NCBI GenBank assembly: GCA_030248295.1
Contig: JASANH010000877.1
Coordinates: 1 to 64,000 of the forward strand
Length of the DNA stretch: 64,000 nt
DNA from: Mesodorylaimus sp. YZB2_4
Taxonomy: Eukaryota; Nematoda; Enoplea; Dorylaimida; Dorylaimidae
Direction: 5' to 3'
A program made the translations under genes and the position numbers. Below, piece after piece: positions 1-7,686 of this stretch; the first letter of the stretch is position 1, and every line of letters begins with the position of its first letter. The notes under the pieces are model-generated. The model had not been told where the DNA came from and ran no database searches. It saw nothing but the letters and a program-made list of their open reading frames with translations.

Positions 1-221
1 TTTACTACTCGACCGCACCGAGTACGCACAGGCATGAACACTGATTAGAGAGCGAGCATCTACCCAAAGGCAAGAGTGCACAGGCACAAAACAAACAAAT
101 AACACATATCAGACAAGGGAGACCAGTTCCAAACACAGCAATCACCGAATGATACCGAACAGGCCTAACATCAGACGAGGTCACTCTCATTTGCATAACT
201 TGATCTTCATTCCCCCTTACA
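1..221 (-). repeat. Left LTR (3' LTR of the element), truncated by window edge
   Basis: Matches 4789-5009 base for base with a constant offset of 4788 and two substitutions. It ends with CCCCCTTACA at 221. Any target-site duplication on this side lies outside the window. Confidence 0.85.
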
Positions 222-958
222 TTACTACCTCGCTGATGGAGACGGACTTCCACTGTCCGGGGTGATGGATTTGCGGGAACCCTGGCACAGGGTCTCACCC
301 AAAAATAGACGAAACACAACGCATCCTACCAAAGTGCAAGAATCAATCGGTAACATGAAATAAACACATGACACAAAGAAGGACCTGATTTCCGGAAATC
401 AGGTCCCAGGGCCCATCCACCAGCAACCCAGTTTCACACCCTATGGCTTGGTGGTGCACTGCCATAGATCCGAGGGTGATCCAGCAGGAGTGCAAGCTTC
501 AGGAACCTAACAACGAACATGTGCATATTCATTCCCCTGAGCATTACTATCCTGACGCCAACAGTAAAGGAGATCATAAAGCACATTCGTCAATAAGGCA
601 TGAGAAAAAGTCATCACTAGCAAAAATTGCAATGAAAAAGGTGGGGAAAGTGGGTGATGCTCGGTGCAGAGTACCAACTGTAAACACAAACGTATAACGT
701 GACATATTGGCAAAAAACGGAATTGAACAAATGGAATGCGTAAGTTGGTGAGGTGAACACTACGGCGCGGTCGGAAGAAAAATGAATGAGAAAACGATTT
801 TTAGAAAATTCGAGAAAAACAGTTATGAAATGAAAAAAGAGGGGACACGATTTGCAAAGCCACACAGTACATACCAGTGCAATGCGAAAGTAGAGCCATA
901 ATACGAAGCCGAGAATGAGCTGAATGAGATGAGATCGGAGAGAATCGATGAGGTTGAC
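222..958. other. Non-coding internal region of the LTR element
   Basis: Lies between the protease stop (959) and the left LTR. The short open frames here resemble nothing I know. The pol domains would be expected here and are absent. A weakly purine-rich tract next to the LTR (minus strand, about 222-232) is the only candidate polypurine tract. Confidence 0.5.
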
Positions 959-2194
959 TTACACCGCGCAATGGCGGGAATGCAATGGGAGAGTCGGAAT
1001 GGCGTTGATTGAGATAACGGATTCGGATCTTGGCCAGGATTGAATCGAATTGGTAGTTGGAAAGTTGGATTTGAATCGTGGTTTGGGAAAGCTTGATCGC
1101 ATTGCCACAGGCGCTGTAGTTGATGGGATATCGCTCGTATCGATTGACTTGATGTCGATTTCGCGTATTCGATCACGAGATATTGGTCGACTGCATGGTT
1201 TTGCTTTCTTTCGTCTTTTCGCTTTCTTTGGAGTAGTGTCCGGAACGTGGTCAGAACTGCTTCGAAGTCTCGAATTGTCGTATTTCGTCGTCAATACTAC
1301 CGATTGAGGCTGTTTCGGACAGGGGCTGGCTTTAGGAGCGACAGCTGCAGACTGTACGAAAATGCGATTTGCATGACGCGTAATAGTCGAAGCAGATTTC
1401 TTGACTACCTCGCCACTTTGGACACCAGGGGTAGGATTTGAACGAAATTGAGCGCATACCAAACGACTGACCTGAGCTGATTCGTAGTCGATTGGAGAGG
1501 AGACGATTGGCATCAAAATTTGAGACTCGGAATTGTCGAGTTGACTGGATCGGCTGACATATGGAATCTTGACTCCAGCGAGTGCTCCATTGTTGTATGT
1601 GACCGTTTGACTCGATTCGCATAGCGTATGCTTGTACACGGAACCAATGTCTCGACCAATGAGCATGGTAATAGTACCCACGGGGTCATTCAAAATAGCG
1701 ACTGGATGCAAAATTGTTGTTGTACCGAACGTGAGGCAAACATATTGGATGCCCAAAATTTGAACGACACTGTTGTCCAGTCGTGTGATCAGGAGTGAAC
1801 TTGGTTGCATGCACTGACCGTTCCAGTATGGATGGATATCATTGTACGTCTTGCTGGACATGACTGAGACTTGAGCGCCAGTATCGATTGTGACTTGAAC
1901 TTGTCGACCATCGATGCCGATAACGATTTCAGGTGATGGTTGTTTCTGGAAAGGTGGAAAGTTACCAGCATGGAAAGGAAAAAACATTACCTTGACTAGA
2001 CGGCTGATCGACGACATTGTTGTGAAATAAAGCGGAGGTTGATGGAGCTTGCTGTTGTATGCATGGACTGCCATTTTGAACAGCGGCGACATCTTGAGCG
2101 TACAAAAATTGACATCGAAATGGACCATGACCAGGCGTGCGCCCACACCCAGGCGTTGTGCAGGGCGGACGACCAGGGCAATGAGCTGGAACAT
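959..2194 (-). CDS. Retropepsin-type aspartic protease (Pro frame)
   Basis: The active-site block VTIDTGAQVSVMS has the DTGA triad typical of retroviral and retrotransposon aspartic proteases. About 80 residues later LIGRDIG matches the conserved second-half motif (hydrophobic-GRD). The protease would mature Gag. Residues after the protease core are basic and Ser/Thr-rich (PKKAKRRKKAK) and match no family I recognise; the frame stops with no RT fused. It overlaps the Gag frame by 233 nt in a +1 relation, so it is probably made by frameshifting rather than from its own ATG at 2194. The frame is intact. Confidence 0.75.
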   Translation of the reverse strand: MFQLIALVVRPAQRLGVGARLVMVHFDVNFCTLKMSPLFKMAVHAYNSKLHQPPLYFTTMSSISRLVKVMFFPFHAGNFPPFQKQPSPEIVIGIDGRQVQVTIDTGAQVSVMSSKTYNDIHPYWNGQCMQPSSLLITRLDNSVVQILGIQYVCLTFGTTTILHPVAILNDPVGTITMLIGRDIGSVYKHTLCESSQTVTYNNGALAGVKIPYVSRSSQLDNSESQILMPIVSSPIDYESAQVSRLVCAQFRSNPTPGVQSGEVVKKSASTITRHANRIFVQSAAVAPKASPCPKQPQSVVLTTKYDNSRLRSSSDHVPDTTPKKAKRRKKAKPCSRPISRDRIREIDIKSIDTSDIPSTTAPVAMRSSFPKPRFKSNFPTTNSIQSWPRSESVISINAIPTLPLHSRHCAV

Positions 2195-4229
2195 GTCCTA
2201 CAGCATGACAATTGGCGCTTTTACTTATTGCTACATCGGCGGGTGGAGGAATCGAAATTGTGGTATCGTACTGATAGCGAGTGATCGGGCACCGATACAC
2301 ACGATCGCCAATTCCTCTTGGTGGTCGAACATGCTGTGACTGACAGGATTGATTGTTCGTTCGAAACTGGTTCGACTGTTGACCGGAATTTTGTGTCACT
2401 GATGCCAATTTGACTGAGGCTGATGTTGTTGGCATTGAAGCTGTTGATGCAGACGATGGCGAGTTCCAGTTAGATGGTTTTGGCGCAGTTGAATTGCGAA
2501 GCTGCCATTTTATTGCCCGAAGTTTGATCTCTTTAAACGTTGGTCGTTGCGTGTTGTCGACATAAAGGTCTTGGATTAATGCAGCTAGCGGTGCCGGCAT
2601 ATTACCCCGGAATTGTTCGATCAGTAACCATCGCAGCTGGTCTTGATTCGCCGTAGGGAATGCCTTTTGTGCTGCTTGCTCCAATCGGTCGGCATATTCA
2701 GAGAATTTTTCGTTTGGAAGCAATTTCGTCTCTCGAAAAGCAGCCAATAAGTACGGTTCGTCTTGCAGTTGAAAATGAGCGCACATATCTTTCACGAGTT
2801 GGGGCCACTTGATCGCCATGCGATCAGGATATTTGTCAAGATAGCGGCGCATCCATCGGCTCGCATTGTCTCCCAAATAGAAGGGGAGGACGGTGATCAA
2901 TTCGTGGTCGGACTGAGCTTGGAACATCTTCATGCGCAGTTGATAGTCTAGAAGCCATTCGTCAAGTGGTGGGGTATCGGGTGATCCAGTATACGGTTTG
3001 ATGTTAAGCTGTGGTGCCTTTCCTTTGTCCAAAGCTACTTGGATTCGTGAGCCAGCCAACGCATTTTGCTGAGCGTGCTGCAGCTGACCGGGTGGGGGTG
3101 CGTTCGCATTGTGGGCCCGTCGACGCTCGTACGTAGCAAGGTCGATACTTTCGGTTGATTGATCGATGTTGTTACCAGTTAGTGCGACCGTAGCTGGCAC
3201 AGCTAGGTTGGTGACAGAAGAGGAGATTTCTTTTGCCGCTTCAGACAGAGCGATCGTGGCTTGCATGGTTTCCTTGATTAGCGCTTGTAGATCGGGTGAT
3301 GGATTGGAAGGAACCGTTGGAACTGACGGAGTAACCTGCACTGGCGTCGGCTTTGGTGGATCAGTTGGTTGAGGAGGATTCCGACGCAGCTGTTCGTTCT
3401 CCTGCTGAAGTCGTTGGATCATTGCGGTTTGCTCCTTGTCCTTCCTCTGCATGTCGGTGATTTCGTAGGACGCCAATGACAGCTCGTTATCTTGCGCCTG
3501 ACACCATTTGATCAGTGTCTCGCGAGGAACTTGAGACAAATCGTCGGCCAGTGGAGGGGGCGAGACGATTATCTGACCTTGTACTGGTGGATCAGTGAAC
3601 TGAACGTGGCGTTGCTGGGGCTGCAAGCCAGTACCCGCGGATGAAAAGGGCTGATTAGGAGCGACACTTGAATTGGACACCGGTTCGGATTGCTGCTGGG
3701 TGTTTGTTGGACGACCCCACATTCGCGCTCGAGCGTCATACACGAGCGGCTGCTTCGTGACCGGATGTAGATACCTAATATCGAGAGGAATTGTTGCGAA
3801 AAAATCGACAAAAACCCCACCTGTGTTATATGTGGTCGTGATCTTATCGAACCAAAATTGCATCAAATCGGTTTCTGGGCCAAACGTGTGATCCAAATCG
3901 GACTGAGCTCGGGCGAGGGCCGCGGATGACTCTGCTTGGCGAGGTGCGTCGACGTCATCTTCATTGCCAGGTTCAGGGGGTGCTTGAGGAACCAATAAAC
4001 GGAGCACATTCCGCCAAAAGCGAAGGCTGTCGTACCATTCGAATTGTGACCACGAGAACCAGTCACTGGTTACAATCTTGACGGGGGGGAACGTCAAGCG
4101 GGTCGAACCGTTCTTGGGACTGTGGCGGATCATTGGCACGGGGGTCTGGATTAGAGCGGGCATAGGCGGGGCACACCGGGATGACTCCAGTACTGGGTTG
4201 GTGACCACCCTGAACAGAGGAACGGACAT
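1962..4229 (-). CDS. Gag polyprotein, main part (capsid and zinc knuckles)
   Basis: The long Gag frame has a coiled-coil/Gln-rich N-terminal part, then a Ty3-type capsid-like region (around DEWLLDYQLRMKMFQ ... RWMRRYLDKYPDR ... FRETKLLPNEKFSEYADRLE). The C-terminal end is Cys/His-rich: a degenerate knuckle whose first Cys is Ser (SANCHAVGHVPAHC) and a second C-x4-C-x5-H-x4-C unit, as in nucleocapsid RNA-binding domains. The annotated ATG is probably not the real start: the frame opens where the upstream frame (4063-4629) crosses a run of seven C, so the two are likely one protein. The product would form the particle and bind element RNA. Confidence 0.75.
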   Translation of the reverse strand: MSVPLFRVVTNPVLESSRCAPPMPALIQTPVPMIRHSPKNGSTRLTFPPVKIVTSDWFSWSQFEWYDSLRFWRNVLRLLVPQAPPEPGNEDDVDAPRQAESSAALARAQSDLDHTFGPETDLMQFWFDKITTTYNTGGVFVDFFATIPLDIRYLHPVTKQPLVYDARARMWGRPTNTQQQSEPVSNSSVAPNQPFSSAGTGLQPQQRHVQFTDPPVQGQIIVSPPPLADDLSQVPRETLIKWCQAQDNELSLASYEITDMQRKDKEQTAMIQRLQQENEQLRRNPPQPTDPPKPTPVQVTPSVPTVPSNPSPDLQALIKETMQATIALSEAAKEISSSVTNLAVPATVALTGNNIDQSTESIDLATYERRRAHNANAPPPGQLQHAQQNALAGSRIQVALDKGKAPQLNIKPYTGSPDTPPLDEWLLDYQLRMKMFQAQSDHELITVLPFYLGDNASRWMRRYLDKYPDRMAIKWPQLVKDMCAHFQLQDEPYLLAAFRETKLLPNEKFSEYADRLEQAAQKAFPTANQDQLRWLLIEQFRGNMPAPLAALIQDLYVDNTQRPTFKEIKLRAIKWQLRNSTAPKPSNWNSPSSASTASMPTTSASVKLASVTQNSGQQSNQFRTNNQSCQSQHVRPPRGIGDRVYRCPITRYQYDTTISIPPPADVAISKSANCHAVGHVPAHCPGRPPCTTPGCGRTPGHGPFRCQFLYAQDVAAVQNGSPCIQQQAPSTSALFHNNVVDQPSSQGNVFSFPCW

Positions 4230-4629
4230 CAGGTTGCTTACTCTGCTCGGCTTTCAGCTTGGCGAGTTCGGCCTGCAGTGCTTGGAGCTGGGATTCGAGC
4301 ATGGCGGATCGTAGGCGATCTTGCGCGACTTTCGTTCGTTCTTCGGCCCATTGCTGCTCTCGCCGCTCAGTTGCACTTCGTATTGATTCGGCATGACGCC
4401 TGGCACTGTCTGCCTCCACGACAGCTGCAATTGCACGTTCGTACGATTCGGAGGACACTTCTCGACGAAGTTGTTTGGCCTGTTCAACCGAGATGAGCTG
4501 TCGTCGAGCTGCAGGGGGTAATCGGTCGCGCTCATCGGGGGGCGGATCGACGGCCGTGATCTGGACAGTAGACTCTTCGACGGGAGACTCGTCGGTGACC
4601 TGATCAGCATTTGGCGGCTGATCGGCCAT
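4063..4629 (-). CDS. Gag N-terminal segment (coiled coil)
   Basis: This 188-codon frame starts with a good ATG 132 bp inside the right LTR. It is acidic and Pro-rich at the start, then strongly helical with Glu/Arg/Gln heptad-like stretches (about residues 50-130), as in the N-terminal coiled coils of many invertebrate Gags. It runs off frame at a C7 homopolymer (minus strand, 4083-4089). After it, the +1 frame continues smoothly into the capsid frame. This is either programmed +1 frameshifting, a disabling indel or a homopolymer sequencing error. Confidence 0.65.
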   Translation of the reverse strand: MADQPPNADQVTDESPVEESTVQITAVDPPPDERDRLPPAARRQLISVEQAKQLRREVSSESYERAIAAVVEADSARRHAESIRSATERREQQWAEERTKVAQDRLRSAMLESQLQALQAELAKLKAEQSKQPDVRSSVQGGHQPSTGVIPVCPAYARSNPDPRANDPPQSQERFDPLDVPPRQDCNQ

Positions 4630-4760
4630 TTCGGGCAGAATAATTGGCGAAATCGATGAGTGGCTTGCAAAGCCTGGCTAGTATCGGGCGGGAGTGAAGT
4701 GGAAAATCGGTGGCTAGGATGCACGGTTCACACGGGTTGGAGACTGGCAATGGGCACCAA

Positions 4761-5009
4761 TGTAAGACTACTTGTCTCACAGAAAAGGTTTACTACTCGA
4801 CCGCACCGAGTACGCACAGGCATGAACACTGATTAGAGAGCGAGCATCTACCCAAAGGCAAGAGTGCACCGGCACAAAACAAACAAATAACACATATCAG
4901 ACAAGGGAGACCAGTTCCAAACACAGCAATCACCGAATGATACCGAACAGGCCTAACATCAGACGAGGTCACTCTCATTTGCATAACTTGATCTTCATTC
5001 CCCCTCACA
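4761..5009 (-). repeat. Right LTR (5' LTR of the element), complete
   Basis: 249 bp from TGTAAGACTA to CCCCCTCACA. As the 5' LTR of the minus-strand element it should hold the promoter; I see no clear TATA box. The right flank is a C-rich tract (5010-5030). Confidence 0.8.
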
Positions 5010-5719
5010 CCCCCACCCCCCCCCCCGGCTGGGAGACATGGCTTGCTATTTCAGCCCTGGTGCTGTCCTGGACTCGGCCTGCTGCAGTTTTTGTCCCACT
5101 GACCCATTTTAACCCTCCCCCGGTTGCGGGCTTGCACTATCCTGGTCCTAATTCAATGTGAAAATCACTCTAATAGATGACGAGAGAGGACACAGTTATT
5201 TTGAGCGATGTATCGAATCGATGCTATGCTGCGTTACCCCCTATAAATATGCGCAAGATTCAGGTGCTGAATCAAAAGGCTATAAAACTTGTCCCACTGT
5301 TTATTAATTTGATTTTTAGACGACGATTATTTTTCCCCAGTTTTTACGGAAACATGACAGCAGCACATGCTAGTGCTAATTCTCTCGGTTTTTCTTATTT
5401 CAACCTTCATTTGGTCAGGATCATTATCTCGATTCAAGTGGGGTTGGATGTATATACACCCAGATCCGTTTGACTGATGACTAGAACATGGGGGCGGAAC
5501 ATGCAGTAGCCAACCGGATCCTGCCCTGGTTAAAAAGATGACAAACGGATTTTTGTTAGGGGTCGCATTGCCCGCGGAATGACATCAGCAAAGACCATCT
5601 ATACTCGTTCCCCAATCTATCATCATTCACCAATCTTGGAATAAACTCGGATTTCTTAATAATCTCAGTCGAAAACTTTTAGACGCCAATGTTCGTGCCC
5701 ACAGTGGCTACATAGAAAT

Positions 5720-5990
5720 CCGTTTTGATGCTGGGTTGCTCACTTCTCTTAGTAGAATGCGCATCACATCTGCGTGCAGACCGTGGATTCAGTGTCAGAA
5801 GCACAATGTTCACCATGCAAATACTATGGGATTCCCACGCGTGTTTTTAACTTTACCTCCCTCGCTGAGCCAACCGCACGACAGCAAATTGAATGCGAAC
5901 TAAACTTCAAATCTTGGGCTGGTTCAGCTGCGGTCAGCTCAGCCAGCTCGCTGAGGTGGCTCGTTGGATCAGCTGGACTGTTAATTCCGA
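5720..5990. repeat. Dispersed repeat, copy 1
   Basis: Shares the blocks 'cagaagcacaatg' and 'gctcgctgaggtggctcg' in the same order with 35150-35480, and the second block with 51930-52100. Family unknown; no coding potential seen. Confidence 0.55.
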
Positions 5991-6399
5991 TGAATTAATC
6001 TTCCTTTCTAATACGGACCCAGTCGTATTACTGTAGAGCAGGTCATTATCGTAACTGCCAAAGACCCTCTATCCACAACACCATTCTTAATCCCGCTCAG
6101 TTGGGATTGGCTGAACCCCGATCCCGAACGAACGAACGCTACTGTCTATCATCTGAGAGTAGGAGAAAAACATGCATAGTCTCTAGGGAGATGGCAGCTA
6201 GACCAGGCTCGAAGCGGGACGTTTCTGCGCCGCCGATTAGGCGCAGGGTCATTTTGGCGCCCCACAAGCAAAAAGCGGTCTTGTGGGCATCTGGAAACCG
6301 GGGACCATTTTCACAGCCGGTAGATGCGTGTTAACTTTAGGACGTGTCTTTGGGCAGAAAGCAGCCACTGGTGTTTTCAATTTTTCAGGACCAGGCCAT

Positions 6400-6710
6400 T
6401 ATTACTTTTATTAGCTTCCGAGCATAAAGCTAAAAACTATAACATACAGTACACTAAATTACAGTCCAGTGGAGGGGCAGTTGTGCGCTAAACCTGGCAA
6501 ATACTCATTGGACCTTGGGCGAGGTCCAATGATAGAGGGCGATTGATTGGACGAGGTTTTTCCTTTGTACGAATTATGAACCTGGTACAGTCGTTCGCCC
6601 AAGGTCCAATGGTTGAGTATTCGCGTGGTTCAGCGCATCTTTTAAAATAGACTAGCTCACTATACTGTATGTTATCATTTTTTGCTTTGTACTTGCAAGC
6701 TAACAAAATT
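6400..6710. mobile_element. Palindromic MITE, ~310 bp
   Basis: The two halves are imperfect reverse complements over nearly their whole length. Anchors are 'ataacatacagta' near 6440 against its complement near 6665, and 'attggaccttgggcga' at 6509-6524 against its complement at 6594-6612. The transcript would fold into one long hairpin. Confidence 0.65.
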
Positions 6711-7052
6711 CCAGCATCGACCGATCCGGCCGCGCCGATCCAGCTGCTTCATCGACCAGATAGGAAACTAAAATTTTTTGTGCTCTGTTTGCTTGAAAAT
6801 GATGAGGTGTGGCATACTATATAATGAGGAAATCCCGTTTTTCTCTCACATCTGTATTTAATACCGCTTTTGGCGCTGATTCATTCTCCTGTGTCCTTTG
6901 GAATGGTCTGACAGAGTGACAGCAAGGAAACAGAGCAAGCTCGTGCCAGGCAGTGCCAAACACGTCATCCCCACCAATCTTTTATTTTTTGAAGCGGATT
7001 GGATCGGGAATGGGATCTACAGTAGGCCTGGGGTAGGATCGGTTGATGCTGG
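6711..7052. mobile_element. hAT-type MITE, copy 1
   Basis: Terminal inverted repeat CCAGCATCGACCGATCC at 6711 and GGATCGGTTGATGCTGG at 7036-7052; 342 bp, non-coding. Same ends as the copies at 9908 and 11765, but in opposite internal orientation to them. No clear target-site duplication at this copy. Confidence 0.7.
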
Positions 7053-7686
7053 AATGAAAGTGATAATGCCCAGGCCCTGATAAACCCAGTGGCCGCTTTT
7101 TGGCCCAAGGCATGTCCTAAAGTTGAAACGCACCTTACTGATTGTGAAAATGGTCCCCGGTTTCCGGATGCCCAAAAGACCGGTTTTTGCTTTTGGGGCG
7201 CCAAAATGACCCGGCGCCGAAACTTTATGGACCGATTAGGCTGCTTGAATTTGGAGGGCCATCGAGTGTTGTCATTGTCTTGAAATTTGTGACAGCTTGA
7301 CTACACACGCAGGAAGCGCGCAGAATCACAGAAAAGAATCACGATAGGTCCAGCCGACAGCATAAGTATAGAGTTTCCAGGAGGAAGTGGGAGAGGAAAC
7401 ACTTCCTCTTCCTCCTGAAAAGTCGCTTCGCGCATCCGCTGTGAAATTGCCCAGTAATAAAAAGATTGACCTCGTAGACTTGATTCGCATTACGAATCCC
7501 CCCCCCCCCCAATTCTGTTTCTTCGCACCAGAAATTCAAAAAATTGATGTACAGCTAGGAGGCAGATGGAGATACGTCACCGTGTCACCAGCCAATCATA
7601 TTGTATCAAGCCTCAAATCCGCCCTGTACCTGGTCTGCGATGCGCTTAATCAGCCCCTGCGCCCACTGATCATCCTCCCATTCCAG

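Larger units (their letters stand above)
1..5009 (-). mobile_element. LTR retroelement, Gag plus protease only
   Basis: Two direct copies of a 249-bp LTR bracket about 4.5 kb. The right copy is complete (4761-5009); the left copy is visible for 221 bp and begins 28 bp before the window. The two align without gaps and differ at two positions (80/4868 and 217/5005), so the insertion is recent. LTR ends are the short inverted repeat TGTAAG...CTTACA (right copy TCACA). Just inside the right LTR the minus strand reads TTGGTGCCCATTGCC, a plausible tRNA primer binding site beginning with TGG, which sets the orientation. The minus strand codes for Gag and a retropepsin. No RT, RNase H or integrase motif exists between the end of the protease frame (959) and the left LTR (221), so the element looks non-autonomous. 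Type is inferred as Ty3-like from the Gag. Confidence 0.8.
6241..7215. mobile_element. Foldback element, ~165-bp inverted arms, nested insertions inside
   Basis: The left arm (6241-6410) and right arm (7053-7215) are inverted copies. Both contain, in opposite orientation, the block 'ggaaaccggggaccattttc' and a GGCGCC-containing block. The right arm begins at the base after the MITE that ends at 7052. The space between the arms is filled by a palindromic MITE and a hAT-type MITE, so this is an element that was itself hit by later insertions, or a composite. Confidence 0.6.
5010..7686. other. Repeat-rich region upstream of the visible Dicer exons
   Basis: No coding exon is supported. It begins with a C-rich tract, holds a copy of a dispersed repeat (5720-5990), then a foldback with nested MITEs (6241-7215), and ends with a pyrimidine-rich splice acceptor at 7686. 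The missing first Dicer exons are not found here on the plus strand: no GxGKT-type motif is visible, so this is probably intron. Confidence 0.5.

Noticed and set aside
5..319. Open frame over the LTR (also at 4793-5008)
   Set aside because: It is inside the long terminal repeats and occurs in both copies only because the LTRs are identical.
7387..7686. Upstream extension of the first Dicer exon (open frame from 7387)
   Set aside because: No Dicer-like residues, contains a poly-C tract, and ends in a strong splice acceptor exactly where similarity begins.
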